From contig JBCDIL010000003.1 of the NCBI GenBank assembly GCA_038749025.1, positions 1 through 64,000 on the forward strand: a stretch of DNA of 64,000 bases. The letters are read 5' to 3'. Position 1 is the first letter of the stretch. The number at the start of each line of letters is the position of its first letter. Positions 25,451 through 33,845 of this stretch are shown piece by piece. Both the position numbers and the translations under genes were made by a program. The stretch comes from JBCAXA01 sp038749025. Its GTDB lineage: Bacteria; Pseudomonadota; Gammaproteobacteria; Steroidobacterales; Woeseiaceae. The notes below the pieces were generated by a model that saw nothing but the letters and a program-made list of their open reading frames with translations, ran no database searches and was not told the origin of the DNA.

Positions 25451-26845
25451 TTAAGCGGCCGCCAATTTGGCGGCCGCATTGCCCGCTAAACGACCGAAGG
25501 TCGTGGCCGTCAGCAAGCCGTTGCCGGCCATGTAACCCCAGCTCGACGGCCCCGAGATCCCGCGAGCCGCTCCACCGCCAGCGAACAAGTTCGGTAGCGG
25601 CGTATTGTCTTCGCGCAGCACCCGCCCATCGGCATCGACCCGCAGCCCGCCTTGAGTATGGAACAACGCGCCGGTAACTCTAACCGCATAGAACGGTGCA
25701 ACCAGTTGCTTCGCTGGATCGAAGCGCCGACCGAAGGCGTCAGGCTCGCCGGCGGCCGCTGCGGCATTGACCTCGGCCAGTGTTTGTTCGAGGGCTGGCG
25801 CCGGCACGCCGATCGTCTCAGCGAGACCGGCTAAGTCATCCGCTTGGCGAATTGCGCGTGCAGCGATGGCGTCGCGGTAATCGTCAAACTCCTGCATGAG
25901 CTGATGTAAACGCTCATCGTAGATACTGAAGGCGACATGGTCGGGTTGGGCAACCACATCAACCGCTTGCTCCGAGTAGCCGCGCGCTTCGTTCGAAAAA
26001 CGCTCGCCAGCGGTGTTCACTTGGAACCCGCCCTCCATGATTAGCGGCCATAGGATCGGTATGCCATGCCCCGCTGCCAATCCGCCGTGACCTTGGTAAG
26101 AATGAATGTCGTCAATGGCTGCGTTGAGCGCCCGTCCCCAGATGATCGCGTCACCCTTATTGCCGGGATGGCCAAAGAAGGTCGCGTCTGCAATCTCAGG
26201 AATGTATTCGCGAACGAGCTCGGCGCTGCCAGCAAAACCGCAGCAGGCCAAAATGAGTGCGTTGCAGCCAACATCTTCATGACTGCCATCCGGGCGTTGG
26301 CACCGCACGCCACCGACGCGACCGTCTCCATCGGCGAACAGCGTCGTTACGGTCGCTTCAGTCAGCACCGGAATTTCGCGGCGTTCCACCGCTTGGGCGA
26401 GGCTGCCCATCAATTCGGCGCCGGTCCGATTGGGCGTACCGTGCATTCGTAGCGCCGTGTGGCCGGGGTACAAAAACGAATCGACCAGCGTTAGCGGAAC
26501 ACCGGCGTCGGTTAGCCAGTCAATGGTTTGTCCTGACGCGGCCGCCAGCGCAGTCGCGATACCCGCATCGGTCTCACCACGTGTCTTAGCGACGATGTCA
26601 TCGGCGAAGCGTTCAGGGCTGTCATCGATACCGGCGGCTTGCTGTTGCCGAGAACCAGCGGCCGGGATCAGTCCGGTCGACATCGCGGTAGTGCCCATAG
26701 TCGACGCATCGCGCTCAAGCACGATGACGCTGGCACCGCCGTCATCTACGGCCAGCGCCGCCGTTAAGCCGCAGCCGCCACCGCCGACGACGACGACATC
26801 AACGTCAAGCGCGAAATCCGCTTCGCTGACGGGCAAAACGCTCAT
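25451..26845 (-). CDS. FAD-dependent oxidoreductase, fumarate-reductase/ketosteroid-dehydrogenase type
   Basis: Starting at ATG 26845 (464 residues), which overlaps the stop of the small gene upstream in an ATGA, the protein has VVVVGGGGCGL near residue 20, an ERD ribose-binding acidic end, and the C-terminal FAD signature LFAGGGAARGISG followed by GNGLLTATTFGRLAG. This is the flavoprotein family of fumarate reductases, tricarballylate dehydrogenase and 3-ketosteroid dehydrogenases, which desaturate or reduce C=C bonds beside a carbonyl. It is third in the operon methyltransferase - small protein - flavoprotein. Substrate unknown. No signal peptide is present. Confidence 0.83.
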   Translation of the reverse strand: MSVLPVSEADFALDVDVVVVGGGGCGLTAALAVDDGGASVIVLERDASTMGTTAMSTGLIPAAGSRQQQAAGIDDSPERFADDIVAKTRGETDAGIATALAAASGQTIDWLTDAGVPLTLVDSFLYPGHTALRMHGTPNRTGAELMGSLAQAVERREIPVLTEATVTTLFADGDGRVGGVRCQRPDGSHEDVGCNALILACCGFAGSAELVREYIPEIADATFFGHPGNKGDAIIWGRALNAAIDDIHSYQGHGGLAAGHGIPILWPLIMEGGFQVNTAGERFSNEARGYSEQAVDVVAQPDHVAFSIYDERLHQLMQEFDDYRDAIAARAIRQADDLAGLAETIGVPAPALEQTLAEVNAAAAAGEPDAFGRRFDPAKQLVAPFYAVRVTGALFHTQGGLRVDADGRVLREDNTPLPNLFAGGGAARGISGPSSWGYMAGNGLLTATTFGRLAGNAAAKLAAA

Positions 26846-27090
26846 TCGGGTGGATCGAGATCGTTGGCCGAACCCAGACACTTTGCGAGTAGCTGTCGCC
26901 GCGCAGAATCCATCTGCGCGGTTAGTTCGGCATCGGGCTGAAAGTTATCAACAGTCTCAGCGACATCAATGCCGGCGTTGCTTAAGACGCGCTCTAAGAT
27001 CATTTGGCGATCTTTGACGATCCACAACTCTTGGACGACGTTGAGAACCATATCGAACAGCGCAGCGGTCCGTTTGTCGTCGGCACTCAT
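26842..27090 (-). CDS. Small helical partner protein S2 of the methyltransferase module
   Basis: ATG 27090-27088 gives 82 residues; a longer frame to 27234 would run through the methyltransferase gene and is rejected. The core matches the other three small proteins: QELWIVKDRQMILE, then VDNFQPD, then RRQLLAKCL. It starts 4 bp after the methyltransferase stop and its TGA overlaps the flavoprotein ATG. It is predicted helical and acidic, with no known domain. As the shortest copy it defines the minimal conserved core. A role as a bridging subunit is inferred from the gene order. Confidence 0.76.
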   Translation of the reverse strand: MSADDKRTAALFDMVLNVVQELWIVKDRQMILERVLSNAGIDVAETVDNFQPDAELTAQMDSARRQLLAKCLGSANDLDPPE

Positions 27091-27094
27091 CCGG

Positions 27095-28123
27095 TTAGCT
27101 CTTTGGTTTGCGGGCGATGGTGACCCAAGGGTAGTTGTACTCACCGAGGCCGTAACTGCGAGCATCAACAAAGCCGACATCCGCAGCAACAGCAGCCAAG
27201 TCCAGACCGGCCGCCTCGACCCAATACGGTTCACCGCCTCGCCGTGCGCCGTCCATAGAGCGCCATTGGGCGAGCTTGTCGAGATCGCGGGTGGGTCGGA
27301 TGTCGCTCATGAAGACGTAGCCGTCTGGCTCGAGTAATCGAAAGGCCTCGGCGAAAACCGCTCGCGTCGCTGCCTCGGGAAGTTCGTGCAACAAGATATA
27401 CGAAGTCACCAAATCTGCGCTGGCATCAGGCAGCCCGGTTTTTTCAGCCGGTGCTTGAACGAGACGCCACTTGAGTCCGCGCTCGTTGGCGAAGCGTTGC
27501 GCTTGTTCGAGCATCGGCAAACTGAGTTCGACACCGGTAAGGTGACTGTCGGGATACTTGCGAGCCAATTGTAAGGTGTAGTGGCCCGACGATGTGCCGA
27601 GCTCAACGATATTTGCAAACGCGCGCTCCGGCAGTTCGCTCAGCACATCGAAGCGCTGCTTGAATATGCCGCCCGGAAAATTCTTGCCGACGTAGAGCGG
27701 ATGGATCAACTCGCCGTGAATGAATCCCTGGTGCTCGCGAACCCAACCGCCGGTCGTGCGATGAAAATCGACGCCAACCCAATAGTCGGGGTATTCCATA
27801 TCGGGATTGGCTTCGATCTGCGTAGGGCCTTGCTGCAACTCGGCAAACTTGGGCAGCAGCTCATCCTTGATCTCCTCGAAGGCATCATGGGTGATGACCC
27901 CGTGGCTCGTACCCGACCACTCGCCCATGCGCGTCGAAAACCAATGAGCGTTGACGCCATCGGTCGCCGCAGTGACCTGCGCATCGCGGTCCGCCATATC
28001 ATCCGCTAGATCGAGTTTCTGCAGCTCGGAGTTGACAGAACGCGATAGTCGGCCGGCGACTCCGGCAAGATCGGCCGCGAAATCGATGCTGGCGCGACCG
28101 CGTTGCTTAAGCTGAAATTCCAT
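27095..28123 (-). CDS. Class I methyltransferase with unusual N-terminal domain (MT2)
   Basis: The 342-residue protein shares the module's N-terminal signature NPDMEYPxxxxxVD119-F-H-R-T-T-G-G-W127, here with Thr and Trp in place of Pro and Tyr. The SAM domain follows: motif I E174-L-G-T-x-x-G, acidic VELS, SYILLHELPE near residue 240 and DI near 270. It is the most divergent of the four copies, shorter and lacking the HDE/PADR blocks of MT1 and MT4. First gene of an operon with S2 and a flavoprotein; a divergent GPH carrier lies 145 bp away behind operator-like repeats. Confidence 0.83.
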   Translation of the reverse strand: MEFQLKQRGRASIDFAADLAGVAGRLSRSVNSELQKLDLADDMADRDAQVTAATDGVNAHWFSTRMGEWSGTSHGVITHDAFEEIKDELLPKFAELQQGPTQIEANPDMEYPDYWVGVDFHRTTGGWVREHQGFIHGELIHPLYVGKNFPGGIFKQRFDVLSELPERAFANIVELGTSSGHYTLQLARKYPDSHLTGVELSLPMLEQAQRFANERGLKWRLVQAPAEKTGLPDASADLVTSYILLHELPEAATRAVFAEAFRLLEPDGYVFMSDIRPTRDLDKLAQWRSMDGARRGGEPYWVEAAGLDLAAVAADVGFVDARSYGLGEYNYPWVTIARKPKS

Positions 28124-28178
28124 GGCGGTGACCTGTGAGAATAACTAGGTAAATAGTACGTGAGCCGCCCGAAGCACA

Positions 28179-28198
28179 GCTATAAATCTTTCGATAGC
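28179..28198. promoter_or_regulatory. Inverted repeat GCTAT-N10-ATAGC in divergent promoter
   Basis: Two 5-bp arms, GCTAT (28179-28183) and ATAGC (28194-28198), form a 20-bp interrupted palindrome between the divergent MT2 and GPH-carrier genes; spacing fits a LysR box. The right arm is also part of the 13-mer below. A GCTATAA also starts near 63537 upstream of MT4. Confidence 0.4.
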
Positions 28199-28204
28199 AG
28201 CTAT
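28192..28204. promoter_or_regulatory. Candidate operator CGATAGCAGCTAT, second copy
   Basis: Exact match to 17083-17095 upstream of the TonB receptor, with palindrome ATAGC-A-GCTAT. It lies 69 bp from the MT2 start and 65 bp from the carrier start. Coordinated control of the receptor and this module by one regulator is a reasonable inference. Confidence 0.45.
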
Positions 28205-28268
28205 AGCCATTCACAATAGGCCGGCCCACCGAATAGTGTAAAACTGCTGGTTGGCTACAGAAGAATGA

Positions 28269-29642
28269 ATGGCGAGTATGAACGCGACCGTCGATAAGCT
28301 GCCGATCGGACTGAAAATCTATTGGGGCAGCGGCGCTTTGGGCGTCGCTATTCTCATGAATGCCGTCGCGTTCCTGATTTTGGCGTACTTCGTCGGGGTT
28401 TTGAAAATCGATCCCGCTCTCGCTGGCACGTTAGTTTTTGTCTCAAAAATTATCGATGCGATCAGCGATCCGATCGTCGGCGTTATCAGCGACAAGTCGA
28501 AATTTAAGATAGGTCGACGTCGACCGTTTCTGTTCGTTGGATCGTTCTTATCGGCTATTGCGTTTGCGGTGCTGTTCACGGTTCCGCAGTTTGACAGCCA
28601 AACAACAACGGCCGCTTACGCGTTTGTTTGCCTTGTGCTCTACACAATCGGCTACACGATCTTCAACGTCCCGTATATGGCGATGTCGGCCGAGATGACC
28701 GATGGCTATGAGGAACGTACATCGCTGCACGGCTGGCGCGTGGCGTTCGTGTCGATTGGGTCATCGATTGCCGGTGCTGGTGCACCGCTAATCTTGCAGA
28801 AGTACGGGACAACGCAAACGAGCTACACAATCATCGCGGCTGTGTTCGCTGCGTTGATTTTTGCGTCGATGATGACATGCTTTTTTGGGACTGGATCAGC
28901 ACGAACCATCAAGCGCACGGCGTCTGTGCATAATTTCTGGAATCAGGTCGGCTCGCTACTCCAGAATCGACATTTCCTGACCCTCATTAGCGTCAAAGCA
29001 CTGCAACTGATCGGCGTAATGAGCACCGTCTCGGTCATGCTCTTTTACCTACAAAAGTACGTAGGGCTCAACCTTAAGTACCTGACCGTGTTCGGACTGC
29101 TGAATACCTTCGTTACGTTTCTGGCGATTCCGTTTCTGCGAAAAATCTCTGAGCAAATCGGCAAACGGAACGCCTACTACATGACGGCGACCATCACGTT
29201 GCTGTACAACCTCAGTTGGGCGTTGGTCGAGCCGAATCCGCCGATGTCCGAGTTCTTGCCTGGTTATTTCGCCCGTGCCGCTGTATCCGGAATCGTCATC
29301 GCTGGCAATGTCATGCTCGCGATGTCGATGCTGACCGATACCATCGAATACGATGCTCGGCGCACGGGCCTGCGCCGCGAGGGTGTCTATGCGTCGATGT
29401 ATAGCTTCGTGGAGAAAATCTCCGGTGCGCTAGGACCTTTCTTGGTCGGCTGGATACTCGCCTTGACCGGCTACGACAAATCGTTGCCCGAAGAAGCGCG
29501 GCAAAGCGAAGAAGCGCTGTTCGGTATCGTTTTCGGTATGGCGTACTTGCCGGCCATCATGATTGGACTCAGCATGTTAGTGCTGATGTTCTACCGCCTT
29601 GATAAGAAAACACTGGCTGAAACCGGACCCGCGCCGGCCTGA
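28269..29642 (+). CDS. GPH-type MFS symporter
   Basis: The 457-residue protein has about 12 membrane helices and the marks of the glycoside-pentoside-hexuronide:cation symporter family: KIIDAISDPIVGVISDKSKFKIGRRRPFLFVGSF-like loop after helix 2 and the C-terminal TGLRREGVYASMYSFVEKISGALG stretch. Relatives import sugars, glycosides or other small organic molecules with H+ or Na+. Start ATG 28269; ATG 28278 is possible. Divergent from MT2 and followed by a LysR gene. A paralogue is at 54564 within the eight-gene operon. Confidence 0.88.
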   Translation: MASMNATVDKLPIGLKIYWGSGALGVAILMNAVAFLILAYFVGVLKIDPALAGTLVFVSKIIDAISDPIVGVISDKSKFKIGRRRPFLFVGSFLSAIAFAVLFTVPQFDSQTTTAAYAFVCLVLYTIGYTIFNVPYMAMSAEMTDGYEERTSLHGWRVAFVSIGSSIAGAGAPLILQKYGTTQTSYTIIAAVFAALIFASMMTCFFGTGSARTIKRTASVHNFWNQVGSLLQNRHFLTLISVKALQLIGVMSTVSVMLFYLQKYVGLNLKYLTVFGLLNTFVTFLAIPFLRKISEQIGKRNAYYMTATITLLYNLSWALVEPNPPMSEFLPGYFARAAVSGIVIAGNVMLAMSMLTDTIEYDARRTGLRREGVYASMYSFVEKISGALGPFLVGWILALTGYDKSLPEEARQSEEALFGIVFGMAYLPAIMIGLSMLVLMFYRLDKKTLAETGPAPA

Positions 29643-29675
29643 TTAACCGGTCGCCTACTCGGCGAACTCACGTGA

Positions 29676-29695
29676 TTGACACCGCCGGGTGTCAA
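29676..29695. promoter_or_regulatory. Perfect palindrome upstream of a LysR gene
   Basis: TTGACACC-GCCG-GGTGTCAA is an exact 8+4+8 inverted repeat, 34 bp after the carrier stop and 44 bp before the LysR start. It could be the regulator's own operator or a terminator hairpin of the carrier gene; there is no T-run, which favours an operator. Confidence 0.5.
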
Positions 29696-29738
29696 GATTG
29701 GGTTACCATTCACGGTAGCAAGGCATTAGGTACCGCGT

Positions 29739-30656
29739 GTGGATTTTCGCCAGCTCCGCTATTTGCTGGTTATCGCCGATCTCGGCAGCTTTACGAAGGC
29801 CGCCGAGCAGATTCCGCTCGCGCAGTCGGCGCTCAGCCGCCACATGCGTCTTCTCGAAGAAGAGCTCGGCGTTAAACTGCTGATACGGACCGGTCGCGGT
29901 GTGGAGCTCACCGAGCAAGGCGAGTACCTGCGCGACCGAGCCCGCTCTGTTCTCGAGCAAATGGAAGATACGCGCCGGAATCTCGCGGCGTGGTACGAAA
30001 ACCCTGCCGGTCTCGTCCGCATTGGCGTACCGCCGACCGTGACCCTGACCTACGCAGCAACTTACCTGCGCCAGCTGCGCGAGCAACACGAGAACATTAC
30101 CGTGCGGCTTAGCGAAGGCTTGAGTGCCTCGTTGATCGAGTGGTTGCACGCCGACCGCTTGGACCTCGCGATTGTCTTCGAGCAAACACGCAACTCGAAA
30201 CTAGTATCAGAAGTAATCGGTTACGAAGAGATGTGTCTAGTCGTACCGCCCGGCCACCCGAGTACCGAGCCGGTGTCGTTGCACGAGATCGCCGAGATGC
30301 CGCTCATCGCGCCCTTCGTTAAGAAAGGGATTCGTAACCGGATGACAGAGGCATTCAAAGCTGCCGACCTCGAAATGGATATCGCGTACGAGATCGACGC
30401 CTTACCGGCGATGAAAGATCTTGTGCGAACCGGTGCCGGCGTCTCTATTCTCGCGCGCTCATCGGTGCGCCGCGACGTTGAGATTGGCGACGTTGAGACG
30501 CGCACGATCGATAGCCCCCACATGAGTTTCGCCGCGCATCTTATGTATTCGCGCTCTGCCGAACATAGCCGAGCAGCCCGTGCCGCGGCGGATGTCATCA
30601 AGAAAACCGCCAGCGAGTTCTTTAAGCCGACGCGGGAAGCGGCCGCCAGGAACTAG
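29739..30656 (+). CDS. LysR-family transcriptional regulator
   Basis: A 305-residue regulator beginning at GTG 29739, with an N-terminal helix-turn-helix (residues 1-60; SFTKAAEQIPLAQSALSRHMRLLEEEL) and an effector-binding domain (about 90-295, GVPPTVT at its start). CbbR/NAC-like in overall size. It follows the GPH carrier and precedes a diguanylate cyclase, both on the same strand. Probable targets are the neighbouring carrier and the MT2 operon through the palindromes at 28179-28204 or 29676-29695; which regulator binds which is not determinable here. Confidence 0.88.
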   Translation: MDFRQLRYLLVIADLGSFTKAAEQIPLAQSALSRHMRLLEEELGVKLLIRTGRGVELTEQGEYLRDRARSVLEQMEDTRRNLAAWYENPAGLVRIGVPPTVTLTYAATYLRQLREQHENITVRLSEGLSASLIEWLHADRLDLAIVFEQTRNSKLVSEVIGYEEMCLVVPPGHPSTEPVSLHEIAEMPLIAPFVKKGIRNRMTEAFKAADLEMDIAYEIDALPAMKDLVRTGAGVSILARSSVRRDVEIGDVETRTIDSPHMSFAAHLMYSRSAEHSRAARAAADVIKKTASEFFKPTREAAARN

Positions 30657-30754
30657 AGCCGCGCCGCTTCCGCGGCCTGTTGAGTCCAACCGATCTCGTG
30701 TGGCTGCGGGGTGGATCGTCTCAAGCATCTGCCCTACAAGCCGACATTGTCCGT

Positions 30755-32056
30755 ATGGCGGCAGACCACACATCCATCGCTGAGACACGTGTGCAGCGCA
30801 GCTGTTTGGACCTGATATTTGGTCAATCACGCACCGCTTGGCTCTCAAACGCGTTCTGCGTGATTTTGTTGTGGCTGGCTTTCTGGAACAACGCTAACCA
30901 TGGCTGGCTGCTAGTCTGGACCGGCTTGATCGCATCGTTAATGGCGATGCGGGAAACCATAACGCGTCGGTACCTAAAACTGGCCGGCCAACCCATCGAA
31001 CTAGCTCCGTGGACCCGGTGGGTCGAGGCCTCGCAATTCGCGAACGGGTGCCTATGGGGAGTGGCTTGTGCCGGGCTGGCCTTGATTGCAACCCCGTATC
31101 AGCTTCCCGTGATCCTGGTGATCGCCGGTGGCTTACAGACCGGTAGCGTGTTATCGAGCAGCTACCTGCTGCGTGCGTTTGCACTGTTCTCGTTGCCATT
31201 GTTCTTGCTAACACTGGCGGCCATATTGGTACTTGGGGTCCGTGAGCAACCGAGTCTGTTCGTTACGGCTGCACTGCTGATCGTTTGGTCGCTATTCATC
31301 TTGTTGTGTGCAAAGCGGTTCGGTGACCACTACCGTCGTTCGATCGAAACCGCTCATGAAAATCATGACTTAGCCGAGTCGCTTCGCAGTATCAATCGCG
31401 AGAACGAGCAACTGAACCAATCATTAAACGAACGGATTATTGAGCTGCGCGACGCACAGCAGCATTTATTGAAAGAAAAGGAGCGCTCCGACGGGTTGGT
31501 GAAGCAGCTGCGTCAATTGTCGACGACCGACCCGTTAACCGGCCTCGGTAACCGGCGCTTTTTCGATGACTGCCTGAACGGTGAGTGGCAACGCGCATTG
31601 CGCAACGCGCATCCGATCGCATTGGTTCTGGCCGATATCGACAATTACAAAGCGTTCAATGACCGCTACGGCCATCAGCGCGGCGACACCTGCTTGGTTG
31701 AGGTCGCCGCTGTGTTGAAGACGGCGGCACGCCGAGAAGGCGATTGGGCAACACGCTACGGCGGTGAGGAGTTCGGACTCATACTCGCCAATACGACGCT
31801 CGATGCGGCCACTGAGCTAGCAGAGAAACTGCGATTAGCGCTTTTTGAACTCGCGATTGAGCATGACACATCGCCGACAGCAGGCGTTGTCACGATAAGC
31901 TGCGGCGTCACTGCCGTTGTTCCAGATGCCGATACCGCGCCCGAGTCGCTGATTTCAGCCGCCGACAAGGCGCTGTATGCAGCGAAACAAGCTGGACGGA
32001 ACCGGGTGATCGCACACTACGACTGGCATACGGATCAGCAACGTCACGCGTGGTAA
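30755..32056 (+). CDS. Membrane diguanylate cyclase (GGDEF)
   Basis: About 433 residues from ATG 30755 (a TTG at 30680 would add 25 residues; neither has a strong ribosome site). Five or six membrane helices occupy roughly residues 20-200, followed by a coiled coil (about 205-255; repeated leucines with NENEQL/RDAQQ) and a GGDEF domain with RYGGEEF. An RxxD (REGD) five residues before that motif fits the inhibitory I-site. It should make cyclic di-GMP and be subject to product feedback. It is 98 bp downstream of LysR; the signal sensed by the membrane part is unknown. Confidence 0.86.
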   Translation: MAADHTSIAETRVQRSCLDLIFGQSRTAWLSNAFCVILLWLAFWNNANHGWLLVWTGLIASLMAMRETITRRYLKLAGQPIELAPWTRWVEASQFANGCLWGVACAGLALIATPYQLPVILVIAGGLQTGSVLSSSYLLRAFALFSLPLFLLTLAAILVLGVREQPSLFVTAALLIVWSLFILLCAKRFGDHYRRSIETAHENHDLAESLRSINRENEQLNQSLNERIIELRDAQQHLLKEKERSDGLVKQLRQLSTTDPLTGLGNRRFFDDCLNGEWQRALRNAHPIALVLADIDNYKAFNDRYGHQRGDTCLVEVAAVLKTAARREGDWATRYGGEEFGLILANTTLDAATELAEKLRLALFELAIEHDTSPTAGVVTISCGVTAVVPDADTAPESLISAADKALYAAKQAGRNRVIAHYDWHTDQQRHAW

Positions 32057-32099
32057 TACACCCTCGCCAGTCTTGCCAGATACTGGGGCACCGGCAGTG

Positions 32100-32816
32100 T
32101 CACTCCGCTGTCCAGTAGCCTGACGCATATAGCTTTTTCGCGTTGAACATTGGCTGAGTCCGCAGGTAGTTACGTATTGCCACTACCTCCGCAGACTCAC
32201 ACGCAACGAACATTGCCGGCTCTCCCCGTAGCCACGGCAGTGCTTTGACACGATCCAGTAGTCCGTTTGCTATGTGTGTCGGTGCGATTAGCCACTCGAG
32301 CGTCATCGCCGTTGGTAGCGCCAGCTCTTGCTTGTCCGCTTCGTCTGGGATTTGCACGACCACGTGCCCTTGCGCATCACGCGGCAGACGCTCGAGCGTC
32401 GCCGCAAGTGCTGGCAGCGCTGTTAGGTCTGCGGCGAACAGATGCCATGGTGCGTTGAAATCGGGGTGCTTAACGGAGCCCGGACCCGCGATCGTTAGCT
32501 CATCCCCGACTTTGGCCTCCTTAGCCCAATCAGCGGCACGCCCGCGGTGATCATTAATCGCAAAATCGATCGTCAATCGCTTAGAAACACGGTCGAAAAA
32601 CCGAATCGTGTACGAGCGCATCTGCTTGCGAATGGCCAGTTTCGATAACAACGATGGCTTCGCATCTGCCGGACTTGGCACCATGACTTTGACATGGGCG
32701 CTTTCCATGGCCGGTGGAAAGTCGGCCAGGTCGGGACCAGTGAGTACAAAGCGCCGCATATGCGGGGATAAGTCTTCAAACGATTCGACGGTGACACTTC
32801 GGGTACGGGGTAACAC
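32100..32816 (-). CDS. Siderophore-interacting protein (ferric-siderophore reductase, FAD type)
   Basis: The chosen start is GTG 32816-32814, after AGGAG with 8-nt spacing, giving 238 residues; the frame stays open to 33257 but that part overlaps the divergent MarR gene and is rejected. Residues 20-110 form an FAD-binding barrel (SPHMRRFVLTG; MRSYTIRFFD is the R-x-Y-T/S motif that binds FAD), and the C-terminal half an NAD(P)-binding domain with a terminal YWxAE-like end. This is the ViuB/YqjH family, which reduces ferric siderophores to release iron. It is divergent from MarR, with a palindrome between them. Confidence 0.88.
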   Translation of the reverse strand: MLPRTRSVTVESFEDLSPHMRRFVLTGPDLADFPPAMESAHVKVMVPSPADAKPSLLSKLAIRKQMRSYTIRFFDRVSKRLTIDFAINDHRGRAADWAKEAKVGDELTIAGPGSVKHPDFNAPWHLFAADLTALPALAATLERLPRDAQGHVVVQIPDEADKQELALPTAMTLEWLIAPTHIANGLLDRVKALPWLRGEPAMFVACESAEVVAIRNYLRTQPMFNAKKLYASGYWTAE

Positions 32817-32885
32817 AGTTAACGCTCCTGCCAGCTCGCTAAACCGGCCATAAAGATGATATTGTCCTCTAATATGGAGTTTTTG

Positions 32886-32900
32886 GTTGATAATATCAAC
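32886..32900. promoter_or_regulatory. MarR operator candidate GTTGATAATATCAAC
   Basis: A perfect 15-bp palindrome (GTTGATA-A-TATCAAC) 5 bp upstream of the MarR start in the divergent MarR/SIP promoter. Size and symmetry fit MarR-family operators, implying autoregulation and control of the siderophore-interacting protein. Confidence 0.62.
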
Positions 32901-32905
32901 TGATA

Positions 32906-33337
32906 ATGGACATGAGCACTGAAAAAGAACTGGATCAACTGTTTGGTCTGTTACGCGCAATAAAACGCCAGTACCGCGCCGAATTAATAGAACTCGGAAT
33001 CGATCTAGCGCCGATGCACCTAAAAGTGCTGAAAATGGTGCAGCAACGTTCCGGTTGCACAGCGCAGGCGATCGCTGCCGCATCCGGGCGCGACAAGGCT
33101 CAGATCGCGCGCCTTGTGCATACGCTACGCCAGGCGGGCTATGTTCGACGGGTGGAGAACCCAGACGATCGGCGCAGCCAATTGATCGACATAGACACGG
33201 CCGGTTCGAAGGTACTGCAGGAGACGGCAGCCATTCACCGGCGCATCGTCTCGACAATGACTCGCGGACTGAGCAAAGCCGACCAAACGGTTTTCTTCTC
33301 CGTCGTGCAGCAATTTCGCAACAACTTAGCCCGCTAA
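32906..33337 (+). CDS. MarR-family transcriptional regulator
   Basis: The 143-residue protein has the MarR winged-helix layout: helices around residues 8-35 (TEKELDQLFGLLRAIKRQYR), a recognition region (about 50-80; CTAQAIAAASGRDKAQIARLVHTLRQAGYVRR), a wing with NPDDRRSQ near 92, and C-terminal dimerisation helices. Start ATG 32906, with ATG 32912 possible. Divergent from a ferric-siderophore reductase and next to the palindrome 32886-32900, it probably represses both genes. A small-molecule or redox ligand is likely but unknown. Confidence 0.88.
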   Translation: MDMSTEKELDQLFGLLRAIKRQYRAELIELGIDLAPMHLKVLKMVQQRSGCTAQAIAAASGRDKAQIARLVHTLRQAGYVRRVENPDDRRSQLIDIDTAGSKVLQETAAIHRRIVSTMTRGLSKADQTVFFSVVQQFRNNLAR

Positions 33338-33338
33338 C

Positions 33339-33692
33339 TTACGCGCAAAGTAGTGTCCGCCAGATCGCAACAAGCGTCACCATGTGCAACATCGCCACGG
33401 CCAGGTTTGTCATGACCACCGGGTGGAAAATCGACCCGACAGTCAGCGGGGTCGACAACTTGTAGGCCACTTGCACAGCCAGCAGCGCAGCCACAAGGCG
33501 CGGATCCCGCAATACCAGCAGTACGGCCGATACCAGTCCGATCGCCAGGTACACGGAGAGCAGAATTTGCCGAGCATCGGTCGGCGGCCCGTAAGCGCTT
33601 GCCGTCCAGCTGGCATCGACCAGCAAACCGTAGCAAACCGGAACCAGTACGATGACGTTCGCTAACAGCGATACGATTATCAACACGTGCAT
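33339..33692 (-). CDS. Small four-helix membrane protein
   Basis: A 117-residue hydrophobic protein with four predicted membrane helices (about residues 2-24, 43-62, 66-84 and 90-112). I do not recognise the family. It ends 1 bp after the convergent MarR gene, and no partner is evident on its own strand. Confidence 0.62.
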   Translation of the reverse strand: MHVLIIVSLLANVIVLVPVCYGLLVDASWTASAYGPPTDARQILLSVYLAIGLVSAVLLVLRDPRLVAALLAVQVAYKLSTPLTVGSIFHPVVMTNLAVAMLHMVTLVAIWRTLLCA

Positions 33693-33845
33693 TTACCGTG
33701 TCAGTAAGCAGCACAGAAAACAACCCGGAGCGGTGAGTCTACGCAGGGTATGTCAAGGGCGGGTGAGCGAGCGGTGGGTACTAGCGCTGCGCTGTAGAAG
33801 ACGCCGGCGATAGCGGTGTGGCAGTACGGTTATTCGCGTTGGCCC

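Noticed and set aside
26842..27234. Longer S2 frame with an apparent signal-like leader
   Set aside because: It runs antisense-free through the MT2 coding region in the same strand but other frame; MSADD at 27090 fits the homologues and spacing.
32817..33257. N-terminal extension of the siderophore-interacting protein frame
   Set aside because: It overlaps the divergent MarR gene and the palindromic operator; a good AGGAG/GTG start exists at 32816.
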